Assembly: GCF_011044175.1 (NCBI RefSeq)
Contig: NZ_CP049057.1
Coordinates: forward strand, 883,501 to 947,500
Origin: Rasiella rasia
Lineage (GTDB): Bacteria; Bacteroidota; Bacteroidia; Flavobacteriales; Flavobacteriaceae
Direction of reading: 5' to 3'
Length of the DNA stretch: 64,000 bases
Shown in pieces: positions 1 through 8,443 of this stretch. Made by a program: the position numbers and the translations under genes. The stretch's first letter is position 1; the number at the start of each line of letters is the position of its first letter. The notes under the pieces are model-generated. The model was not told where the DNA came from and did not search any database. It saw only the letters and a program-made list of their open reading frames with translations.

Positions 1-2547
1 TCCTCGAGATGCTGGTAAGGTATACGTATTTGCAGTTGTGGTTCCAACCGCTAAATTTCCTAAAAAGTAACCAGCGTAGCTTCCTGTTTTTAGCGCTTCA
101 GAATAAAGTCCGTAATGTGTGCCTCCTGCACTTGGCGGTAGCAAGATATGACTCCCGTATTTCAAACCTGTTCCACTACCTGAAAGTATAGTTTGAGTAC
201 CATAATGCGTTCCATTACCCGAATTATTTACTCCAATATAAGTTCCTAGTTGGTTACCGCTGCCTGCATTTCCCAAATTTATATAGTTTCCGAAGTGAAC
301 ACCAGACCCCATGCTACTAACATCTGTATACGCCCCGTAGTGTGACGCATTGTTGGCAGCTGCAATAGATATATTGGTTTGGGTACCATATTGTGGCCCT
401 GTAGCGTTTCCTGAGAGTTGATTGTCTGTACCAATATGTATTGCTTCTCCTGTAGCGGTTATGATATTTTTTGTCCCCGTTTTGGTATTAAAATTACTCC
501 CAGTTATTTCGTTTTGAGTACCAATTAACGGCCCATTACCAACAGCTAGAATCTCGACCTTATTACCAAATCTGTTACCATCTCCATTACCAGCAATGTA
601 CACATCATTTCCAATTTTATCTCCGCTTCCATTTCCTGTAAGGTCTGTATCTAGGCCAACATGAAGGCCGGTTCCATGGCCAATAATAGAAGTTACCACT
701 CCTTTATGAATACCATTTCCTTGATTGATAATTTCATTATGAATAACGGTTTGATTCCCATTCTGACCGCTTGAACCACCCAAGGTGATTTTTGAACCAA
801 AATGAGTGCCTCCACCTCCTTGTAACAATAACCGTAAACCTACATGATCATAATTATTATCTGTATTAATAGTAGCTGAATAAGCTATCTGTTCTCCGAG
901 GCCCGTTCCTTCTAAGGTAGCCCAGTACCCATATTGTGGCGAATTTGTTCCAGCGGTAGACATGCTCGCATGAAAACCAACATTATAATCGGTACCAGTA
1001 GCAGATACTTGTGCTAATACACCAATAGCAGAGAAAGTACTTGGGTAATTTCCAAATTTACGTACATGAATCGCTCGCAATTCTGAATCGTCAAAAACTT
1101 CTAATTTACCACCTGTACTTAGATTGCCTCCAATAACTACTTCGCCGTTCGTATAAATATTGTCGGTAATGGCATCTGCTGGAAGCCCAGTACCTTGTTC
1201 TAACCAATCTGCATCTGCCCCACCACCTGGTGCTGCCCAGCTTACGTTTCCTGCTCCGTCTGTTTGCATTACTTGACCCGCTGTTCCTCTTGAGGGAGGT
1301 AATGTGTATAAGTTGCCTGCAGTTGTCCCGATAGCTACGTCTCCTAAAAAGTATCCTGCATAAGCACCTGTTTTTAATGCGCTCGACCAGACTCCGTAAT
1401 GCTGTCCACCTGCGGTAGGAAGTAGTAAACTCTGTATTCCATATTTGTCGCCAGAACCGGCCCCATTTAAAAAATTATAGGATCCTATGTGATTACCAGA
1501 ACCTGAGCTTGCTACCCAGTTGTTGGTTCCTATATGGTTTCCCGAACCAGATGAGTCTACAAAATTGTTAGCACCTGTTTTTCCGCCGTCGCCAGCCCCA
1601 AGCAATTGGTTATCAACACCCATATGAAAGCCATTGCCAGAATTATTAATGAATGTTTTCTGACCAATATGATTACCGTCGCCAGAATTTGTAATTCTAT
1701 TCTCAATCGCAAATTGACTTCCTGTACCTGTTCCGTATAATGAATTTGTAACGCCTACATGCGCACCAGAGCCAGAACCACCCATAGTATTTATAAGGCC
1801 TGTATGAAATGCATCTCCAGAGTTTGTGATATCGGTTATAATTCCTGTTTGGTCGCCTTGACCCGCTCCATCTAAAAATGAACTAAAACTCGTTTGATTT
1901 CCCGTGCCGGCTCCATTCATAAAATTAATTACACCCAATTTGAACCCAGAACCTGCTCCATCTATAAAGTTAAATTCTCCAACACTCGTTCCAACGCCCG
2001 TAACGGTTATTTCGTTTTGATTGGCTACGGTTACAGAAGAGGGATCTGTACTATCATTCTGTAAAATGGTTTGCAAACCATACATTGCCACATCTTGCGT
2101 AGAACTATTGGTAAAAAGTCCGCCAACACTTTTGTCGCTTCTCACCGTTAATCTAGCCGAAGTGTCATTTAATCCTCCGACAGACACATCTTTAGTTGCA
2201 CCAGCAACCGGGCTAAGATCGGGACCATTATCTACCCATTCTGAAGCACCTCCGCTTCCTACAAACGGTATCCAAGAGGTTGTTCCCTGATCCCAATAAT
2301 AAAAGCCTTTGGTTGGTGTGCCGTTTCCGGTCACAAAAACTAACATTCCGTCTTGTGCGCTCGTTGGTACAGTAACGGGAAATTCGTCAATTTTTGGTAT
2401 TAGGAGTCCGTCGGTATTAGACGGAGTTGCCGAATTGCTTGCGCTTATATCAAGTTGTGCATTTGGTGTAGTTGTACCAATACCAACTTGCGAAAACGCT
2501 TTTCCGAAGAAAATTAGAACAAAAAATAATGTGAGTGAAGTTTTCAT
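1..2547 (-). CDS. Secreted repeat protein (TMF/tail-fibre-like), 3' end beyond window
   Basis: The frame is open from an ATG at 2547 to base 1 (849 codons, no stop), so the C-terminus is missing. The first 20 residues (MKTSLTLFFVLIFFGKAFSQ) form a clear signal peptide. They are followed by VGIGTTTPNAQLDIS, the usual head of flavobacterial secreted proteins that often end in coiled-coil or endosialidase-chaperone-like domains. The body is glycine-, asparagine- and serine-rich, with dozens of short degenerate units of the type GSGxxxG / NSGxGxHxG, which suggests a beta-helical or trimeric fibre. A longer module containing LPPSRGTAGQVMQTDG occurs near residue 430, and its start (LPASRG) recurs at the window edge, so the protein is built of at least two large modules. 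Function is unknown; a surface or fibre role is inference. It is transcribed divergently from the hybrid sensor kinase. Confidence 0.8.
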   Translation of the reverse strand, partial: MKTSLTLFFVLIFFGKAFSQVGIGTTTPNAQLDISASNSATPSNTDGLLIPKIDEFPVTVPTSAQDGMLVFVTGNGTPTKGFYYWDQGTTSWIPFVGSGGASEWVDNGPDLSPVAGATKDVSVGGLNDTSARLTVRSDKSVGGLFTNSSTQDVAMYGLQTILQNDSTDPSSVTVANQNEITVTGVGTSVGEFNFIDGAGSGFKLGVINFMNGAGTGNQTSFSSFLDGAGQGDQTGIITDITNSGDAFHTGLINTMGGSGSGAHVGVTNSLYGTGTGSQFAIENRITNSGDGNHIGQKTFINNSGNGFHMGVDNQLLGAGDGGKTGANNFVDSSGSGNHIGTNNWVASSGSGNHIGSYNFLNGAGSGDKYGIQSLLLPTAGGQHYGVWSSALKTGAYAGYFLGDVAIGTTAGNLYTLPPSRGTAGQVMQTDGAGNVSWAAPGGGADADWLEQGTGLPADAITDNIYTNGEVVIGGNLSTGGKLEVFDDSELRAIHVRKFGNYPSTFSAIGVLAQVSATGTDYNVGFHASMSTAGTNSPQYGYWATLEGTGLGEQIAYSATINTDNNYDHVGLRLLLQGGGGTHFGSKITLGGSSGQNGNQTVIHNEIINQGNGIHKGVVTSIIGHGTGLHVGLDTDLTGNGSGDKIGNDVYIAGNGDGNRFGNKVEILAVGNGPLIGTQNEITGSNFNTKTGTKNIITATGEAIHIGTDNQLSGNATGPQYGTQTNISIAAANNASHYGAYTDVSSMGSGVHFGNYINLGNAGSGNQLGTYIGVNNSGNGTHYGTQTILSGSGTGLKYGSHILLPPSAGGTHYGLYSEALKTGSYAGYFLGNLAVGTTTANTYTLPASRG

Positions 2548-2665
2548 GTTGTGCCCTTTAAAATTTATATAAGCAAACATAAAGTGCTGATTTTCAAAGG
2601 GCATTCTCTAATTAGACAGATACCGTCTTGTTCTTGCCATGGCGAATTTGAGACATATTTTTATC

Positions 2666-2673
2666 TATATTTG
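2666..2673 (+). promoter_or_regulatory. Candidate -7 element of the hybrid sensor gene
   Basis: TATATTTG matches the Bacteroidota TAnnTTTG -7 box and lies 16 bp before the ATG at 2689. A TTTG at 2647-2650 is closer than the usual -33 spacing, so the assignment is tentative. Confidence 0.35.
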
Positions 2674-2688
2674 AGGAAACTACCAACC

Positions 2689-5466
2689 ATGAAAAAATTG
2701 ATTTTTGGCTTTTTAGCTTGTCTTTCGGTACATATTGCTGGAGCACAAAAATTAATTCCTGATAGTCTGAAAAATGCTTCGGTACAACAAAAGATACTAT
2801 TTCTTAACAGTGCAGCAGTTCAAAACCAATTAGACTCTTCATTAATTTACACCAAAAAGGCCATCGAAATCATGTACGACTGCACGTGTGATTCTTTGCA
2901 ATTGGCTACGTTATATAACAACGCGTATTACTTAAATCATATAGGGGATTATGACAAGGCAAAGATTCAATTACTGCAATTAGACAGTCTAAATGAAGTA
3001 TATAACATGCCTATCTACTTTTATAAGAGTATCGTTCTTAAAGGCAGCATAGCTTCTTACTTAGACAAAAATAGTGAGGCACTTACCTACAATGTACAGG
3101 CAATGGAGCTTTCAGAAAAAATGAAAGATACGACTCTAATGGCCGAATCTTATTATAATCTTGGGTATCTCTATACTTGGAATGAAAATAGGCGCGATGC
3201 AAAAAAATACCTTGAAAAATCCTTAAAGATGTACCAACAAATTGGTGCCGATTACACAAAAACCTTTGCTGTCTATACTGCGCTAAGAGAAGTTTCTGAA
3301 AATTACGATGAGTTTCAGAATTATACGGAAATACTATTGAATCAAATAAAGGAAGACGACATAGGAAGTCTTGCGTATATATATGTTACTGGCTCAACAA
3401 TTATTATGGATAATAATTACGATATGCAACGTGCAAAGAACGATGCGTTAAAAGGGTTAGAATTTTCTCGAAGTATTCAATATATTCCTCTTATAAAAGT
3501 GGCTTTATACAATCTTGGTTTTATAGAAAATGAGTTAGGAAATTACAAAGAGGCTGTTTCATATTTCGAACAATCCTTATCGGCTACTGAAACCAACATT
3601 CGTGATAAAATTTTATTGATGAATGGGCTTTCTAAAGCACACTCTAAGTTAGGTGCATACGAAAAGGCAATTGACTATAAAGATGATGTTATTCGGCTAA
3701 AAGACTCGCTATACAACTCAAAAGCAACTGAAGAATACGCAGCGTTTAACGCAAAATTTAACGCCGAACAAAAAGACAAAGAAATTGCTGAGCAGCAATT
3801 AGAAATTGCCAAACAAAAGAACAACCGAAACAATTGGATATTTGGCAGTGTGGCAACCCTACTTCTAGCATTAGGGCTTTTTCAGTACATCAGCTTCAGA
3901 CAGAAGAAACGGAAAATAGCGATTGAAGCAGAACTTCAAAAGGAGCAAGAAGTTAATGAACTTCGGTTTAAATTTCTTGGTAACATTGCCCATGAAATAC
4001 GTACTCCCTTAACCTTAATTTCTGGGAACCTTAATCTGGCTTTAGAAAATTTCAGCAATAAAGAAAAAGCAGAACGCAATATTAAAATAGCGCTAGAAAA
4101 CAGCAAAAAAGTGACAGAAGATGCTAACGAGATTTTAGCCTTACTGAAATTTGAAAAGAAAAAAACAACCATTAATAAAGAAACAACAAATCTAGATGAT
4201 ACGTTACGCAGAATGGTACTTTCGTTTAAATCGTTAGCAGACATGAAGCAGTTAACACTAGATTATCAGTCTTCAATTTCTGCGACATACACCACCGCAT
4301 TAGATCTTGAAAAAACCGAGCGAATCGTTAATAACTTATTGTCTAATGCCATTAAGTATTCTCCATCTAACAGTGCTATAACTGTAAATACTAAAGTAGT
4401 ACAAGAATTGCTTTATTTTGAAGTTAACGATCAAGGAGAAGGCATTCATTATGACGAAACCGAAAAAATATTCGAACGATTTTACCAAGCCTCTACCAGC
4501 AAGGCCATTGGAGGTATTGGAATTGGCTTATCACTCTCGCGCGAATTTGCGCTCCTATTAGGAGGCGACTTAGGTGTAACGAGCCAGTTAAATACTGGAA
4601 GTACCTTTACCCTAACGCTACCCGTACCTAAAGTTGGTGGTGACGTTGTTGCCGAAGAAGAACTACCAACTAGAACAGAAGCACTAGTTGAACCATTGGT
4701 TGACACTACGAAGGGGTATGATAAAAAACCGAAAATTTTAATTGCCGAAGACAATCCGCAAATGGCTTCTTATTTAGAAGAAATACTTTCACCGCAATAC
4801 CATTGCACTTTGGCATTTGATGGCGCAGAAGCATTGCAAAAGGTAAAAGGTGAAACATTCGATTTGATCACCTCAGACATCATGATGCCACAGATGGATG
4901 GTTTCGAGTTACGAGCTAGTCTTAATGAAATTTCAGCGGCTAAAAACATTCCTTTTATACTAATTTCAGCGAAAACGCTTGAAGAAGATAAAGTAAGAGG
5001 ATTTGCGCTGGGTATAGACGATTATATTGTAAAACCCTTCAGTAAAAACGAGCTGCTAGCCCGTGTTGAGAACTTACTTACACACCAAGAGTCAAGAAAA
5101 AAGTATCAACTGCAAAACAAAGATTTGTTGAATGACACCCAAAGTTCTGATGAAAAATTACTGAAAGAGATGGAGGGAGTGGTACTTGAAAACATAAGTG
5201 ACGAACATTTTAAGGTTGCCCAATTAGCTGAACGTGTACACTACAGTCAGCGGCAATTAACACGAATTGTAAAGCAGTACACAGGAATGACACCTGTTCA
5301 ATTTATTCTTGAAGTTAGACTTCAAAAAGCATATCAACTTCTACAACACCGTACCTTCTTTACCTTGTCTGAAGTACGGTATGACGTCGGAATTTCTTCT
5401 TCGCCTTACTTCAACAAAACTTTTAAAGCACGTTTTGGTATAAATCCGTCAGAATTACTATCATAA
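2689..5466 (+). CDS. Hybrid two-component sensor kinase/response regulator with AraC HTH
   Basis: A 925-aa one-protein phosphorelay. The start is placed at 2689 because it gives a signal peptide (MKKLIFGFLACLSVHIAGAQ); an upstream in-frame ATG at 2551 would bury it. Domains in order: TPR-like helical repeats about 30-345 (predicted periplasmic), short coiled coil, transmembrane segment about 380-402, HisKA with H-box HEIRTP (H435), HATPase_c with N-box near 547 and GGIGIGLS near 606, receiver domain about 682-795 with phosphoacceptor D730 (SDIMMPQMDG), and an AraC HTH at about 825-925. It differs from the classic SusR/HTCS regulators by having TPRs instead of a Reg_prop propeller, so its ligand is probably not an oligosaccharide bound in a propeller. 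It should autophosphorylate and regulate transcription directly from the membrane. Targets are unknown. Confidence 0.9.
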   Translation: MKKLIFGFLACLSVHIAGAQKLIPDSLKNASVQQKILFLNSAAVQNQLDSSLIYTKKAIEIMYDCTCDSLQLATLYNNAYYLNHIGDYDKAKIQLLQLDSLNEVYNMPIYFYKSIVLKGSIASYLDKNSEALTYNVQAMELSEKMKDTTLMAESYYNLGYLYTWNENRRDAKKYLEKSLKMYQQIGADYTKTFAVYTALREVSENYDEFQNYTEILLNQIKEDDIGSLAYIYVTGSTIIMDNNYDMQRAKNDALKGLEFSRSIQYIPLIKVALYNLGFIENELGNYKEAVSYFEQSLSATETNIRDKILLMNGLSKAHSKLGAYEKAIDYKDDVIRLKDSLYNSKATEEYAAFNAKFNAEQKDKEIAEQQLEIAKQKNNRNNWIFGSVATLLLALGLFQYISFRQKKRKIAIEAELQKEQEVNELRFKFLGNIAHEIRTPLTLISGNLNLALENFSNKEKAERNIKIALENSKKVTEDANEILALLKFEKKKTTINKETTNLDDTLRRMVLSFKSLADMKQLTLDYQSSISATYTTALDLEKTERIVNNLLSNAIKYSPSNSAITVNTKVVQELLYFEVNDQGEGIHYDETEKIFERFYQASTSKAIGGIGIGLSLSREFALLLGGDLGVTSQLNTGSTFTLTLPVPKVGGDVVAEEELPTRTEALVEPLVDTTKGYDKKPKILIAEDNPQMASYLEEILSPQYHCTLAFDGAEALQKVKGETFDLITSDIMMPQMDGFELRASLNEISAAKNIPFILISAKTLEEDKVRGFALGIDDYIVKPFSKNELLARVENLLTHQESRKKYQLQNKDLLNDTQSSDEKLLKEMEGVVLENISDEHFKVAQLAERVHYSQRQLTRIVKQYTGMTPVQFILEVRLQKAYQLLQHRTFFTLSEVRYDVGISSSPYFNKTFKARFGINPSELLS

Positions 5467-5498
5467 TTATAGTACAAACTCTTCCTGTATCAGCCAAA

Positions 5499-5530
5499 TT
5501 GTCTGTTTAACACACTCTTTTTACAGACAA
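5499..5530. repeat. 8-bp inverted repeat upstream of clpB
   Basis: TTGTCTGT at 5499-5506 and its exact complement ACAGACAA at 5523-5530 are separated by 16 nt. No T-run follows, so it is not a typical terminator. It could be an operator or a weak hairpin after the sensor gene. Confidence 0.35.
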
Positions 5531-5696
5531 ACTGTCGTAAACTTACTATGGTTCAGTATTTGAAATACTAGTTTCGAAAGATGAAAATTTACGTAACAAA
5601 ACAAAATTTTAATGTAACATAGATTTTCGGCGTAAGCCAAATTATTGAATAACTAGATACTAACAATAAAAGATACCGCCTTTGCGGACGAACTAT

Positions 5697-8303
5697 ATGA
5701 ATTTTAATAATTATACTATAAAAAGTCAGGAAGCCATCCAACAAGCACAGCAGTTGGCGCAAGGTTTCGGACATCAACAAATAGAAAATGAGCATATCTT
5801 AAAAGCCATATTCGATGTTGATGAACACGTGATCCCATTCCTCTTAAAAAAGTTGAATGTAAATACAGAATTGCTTGAGAAAGTGCTCGACAAGCAACTG
5901 GAGAGTTTTTCGAAAGTTTCGGGAGGAGATATTATGTTATCTCGCGAAGCTGGAAAAACAGTAAATGAGGCGAGCATTATTGCTAAAAAAATGAACGACG
6001 AATATGTTTCGATAGAACATTTATTATTGGCAATATTTAAATCTAAAAGTCAGATTGCCCAGTCCTTAAAAGACAATGGCGTTACAGAAAAAGGTCTGAG
6101 AAGTGCCATCGATGAATTGCGAAAAGGAGATCGAGTAACTTCACAGTCTGCAGAAGAAACCTATAATTCGCTTAATAAGTATGCCCGCAATCTAAACCAA
6201 TTAGCGCGTGATGGCAAGCTAGACCCTGTAATTGGTCGTGATGAAGAAATTAGAAGAATCCTTCAGATTCTTACTCGTCGCACCAAAAACAATCCCATGC
6301 TTGTTGGTGAACCAGGTACTGGTAAAACTGCCATCGCAGAAGGACTTGCACACCGTATTGTAGATGGTGATGTGCCAGATAATTTAAAAACAAAAGAAAT
6401 TTTCAGCTTAGACATGGGTGCTCTTATTGCTGGAGCCAAATTTAAAGGTGAATTTGAAGAGCGTCTTAAAGCTGTTATTAAAGAGGTAACAGGTAGCGAT
6501 GGGGATATTGTGCTGTTTATTGACGAGATACATACCTTGGTAGGCGCTGGTGGCGGACAAGGAGCTATGGATGCCGCAAACATCCTTAAACCAGCTTTGG
6601 CAAGAGGTGAGTTACGAGCAATTGGTGCCACTACCCTAGATGAATATCAAAAATACTTTGAAAAAGACAAGGCGTTAGAACGTCGTTTTCAGAAAGTATT
6701 GGTGGACGAGCCAGATACTGAAAGCGCCATTTCTATACTGCGTGGTATCAAAGAAAAGTATGAGACACACCACAAAGTGCGTATTAAAGATGAAGCAATT
6801 ATTGCTGCTGTTGAATTATCGCAACGTTATATTACCAATCGTTTTTTACCAGATAAAGCTATCGATTTGATGGATGAGGCTGCCTCTAAATTGCGCATGG
6901 AGATTAACTCGAAGCCAGAAGAGCTAGATGTTTTAGACCGAAAGGTAATGCAACTAGAAATTGAAATAGAGGCTATTAAACGAGAAAAAGACGAGCAAAA
7001 ATTAAAGTCACTACGTTCTGAACTAGCAAATCTAAAAGAAGAGCGCAATGAGCTTAATGCGAGATGGAAAAGCGAAAAAGAAGTTGTAGAACGCATTCAA
7101 CAGTATAAAACTGAAATTGAAGGTTTAAAATTAGAAGCCGAAAAGGCAGAACGTGATGGTGACTTCGGAAAGGTTGCTGAAATTCGCTACGGAAAGATTA
7201 AAGAAACACAAGAACAATTGGCTGCTCTAGAAAGCGAATTAGCCAGAAATCAGTCTGAATTTTCACTTATCAAAGAAGAAGTGACCAATGAAGATATTGC
7301 CGAAGTTGTAGCAAAATGGACAGGAATTCCAGTGACCAAAATGCTTCAAAGCGACCGTGAAAAACTTTTGCAATTAGAAGAAGAGCTACACAAACGTGTG
7401 GTGGGCCAAGAAGAGGCAATTGTTGCGGTTAGTGATGCTATACGAAGAAGTCGTGCTGGTTTACAAGACCAACGTAAGCCTATTGGAAGTTTTCTATTTT
7501 TAGGAACTACGGGTGTTGGTAAAACAGAATTGGCAAAGGCATTGGCAGAATATCTGTTTGACGATGAAAATGCTATGACTCGAATAGACATGAGCGAATA
7601 CCAAGAACGCCATAGCGTTAGTCGATTGGTAGGTGCGCCTCCAGGATATGTGGGCTATGACGAAGGCGGGCAGTTAACCGAAGCCGTGAGAAGAAAGCCG
7701 TATTCGGTGGTATTGCTAGACGAAATTGAAAAAGCACACCCAGACACCTTTAATATACTTTTACAAGTATTAGACGAAGGACGTTTAACCGATAATAAAG
7801 GAAGGACAGCCGATTTCAAAAATGCTATTATTATTATGACCAGTAATATGGGAAGTGATATCATTCAGCAAAAATTTGAAAGCGTTAAAGACCCTGAAAC
7901 GGCTATGGAAGGTGCCAAACTAGAAGTGCTAGGGTTATTAAAACAAACAGTACGACCTGAATTTTTAAACAGAATTGATGATATCGTGATGTTTACTCCT
8001 TTAAACAAGGAGGATATTAAAGAAATTGTCGGGCTTCAATTGAAAGGTTTAACAAAAATGTTGTCTAAACAACATATCACCTTAGATGCTACAGAAGAGG
8101 CTGTTGCATATTTAGCCGAAAAAGGATTTGATCCACAATTTGGAGCAAGACCCGTGAAGCGAGTGATACAGAGAGAAGTACTTAATCGTCTTTCGAAAGA
8201 AATTTTGGGAGGCAAAATTACAACAGACAGTATTATTCTCTTAGACAGTTTTAACGATGAACTAGTGTTTAGAAACGAAGGAGACCTAGTGAATTCGAAA
8301 TGA
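5697..8303 (+). CDS. clpB: ATP-dependent disaggregase ClpB
   Basis: Hexameric cytosolic AAA+ disaggregase that works with DnaK/DnaJ/GrpE to resolubilise aggregated proteins after heat stress. The 868-aa length is full size. The start at 5697 gives MNFNNYTIKSQEAIQQAQ, the usual Bacteroidota N-terminus; an ATG 15 bp upstream is also in frame but less likely. Visible parts: Clp_N repeats about 1-145, NBD1 with Walker A GEPGTGKT near 204 and Walker B FIDEIH, the long ClpB/Hsp104 middle coiled coil about 400-525 (absent in ClpA/ClpC), and NBD2 with Walker A GTTGVGKT near 603 and LLDEIEKAHPD. It is monocistronic, with a strong hairpin terminator after the stop. Confidence 0.97.
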   Translation: MNFNNYTIKSQEAIQQAQQLAQGFGHQQIENEHILKAIFDVDEHVIPFLLKKLNVNTELLEKVLDKQLESFSKVSGGDIMLSREAGKTVNEASIIAKKMNDEYVSIEHLLLAIFKSKSQIAQSLKDNGVTEKGLRSAIDELRKGDRVTSQSAEETYNSLNKYARNLNQLARDGKLDPVIGRDEEIRRILQILTRRTKNNPMLVGEPGTGKTAIAEGLAHRIVDGDVPDNLKTKEIFSLDMGALIAGAKFKGEFEERLKAVIKEVTGSDGDIVLFIDEIHTLVGAGGGQGAMDAANILKPALARGELRAIGATTLDEYQKYFEKDKALERRFQKVLVDEPDTESAISILRGIKEKYETHHKVRIKDEAIIAAVELSQRYITNRFLPDKAIDLMDEAASKLRMEINSKPEELDVLDRKVMQLEIEIEAIKREKDEQKLKSLRSELANLKEERNELNARWKSEKEVVERIQQYKTEIEGLKLEAEKAERDGDFGKVAEIRYGKIKETQEQLAALESELARNQSEFSLIKEEVTNEDIAEVVAKWTGIPVTKMLQSDREKLLQLEEELHKRVVGQEEAIVAVSDAIRRSRAGLQDQRKPIGSFLFLGTTGVGKTELAKALAEYLFDDENAMTRIDMSEYQERHSVSRLVGAPPGYVGYDEGGQLTEAVRRKPYSVVLLDEIEKAHPDTFNILLQVLDEGRLTDNKGRTADFKNAIIIMTSNMGSDIIQQKFESVKDPETAMEGAKLEVLGLLKQTVRPEFLNRIDDIVMFTPLNKEDIKEIVGLQLKGLTKMLSKQHITLDATEEAVAYLAEKGFDPQFGARPVKRVIQREVLNRLSKEILGGKITTDSIILLDSFNDELVFRNEGDLVNSK

Positions 8304-8370
8304 ATTAAGGCCGGGGTTGCCTAACGAAGCGTGAGATACTTCAATAAAACCTCAAATTTGGTTGGTTAGT

Positions 8371-8406
8371 CCACCCGCATTCTAACGAGTGTGGGTGGTT
8401 TTTTTT
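8371..8406 (+). terminator. Rho-independent terminator of clpB
   Basis: A 9-bp stem (CCACCCGCA pairing with TGTGGGTGG, one G.U) with a 10-nt loop is followed by a run of T, 68 bp after the clpB stop. Confidence 0.85.
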
Positions 8407-8443
8407 ACGTCATAATCGGCTAGAATGTGTATTTTCGTGGCGT

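Noticed and set aside
6263-6631. 122-aa minus-strand ORF inside clpB
   Set aside because: Antisense to the strongly conserved NBD1 of ClpB; no independent coding signal.
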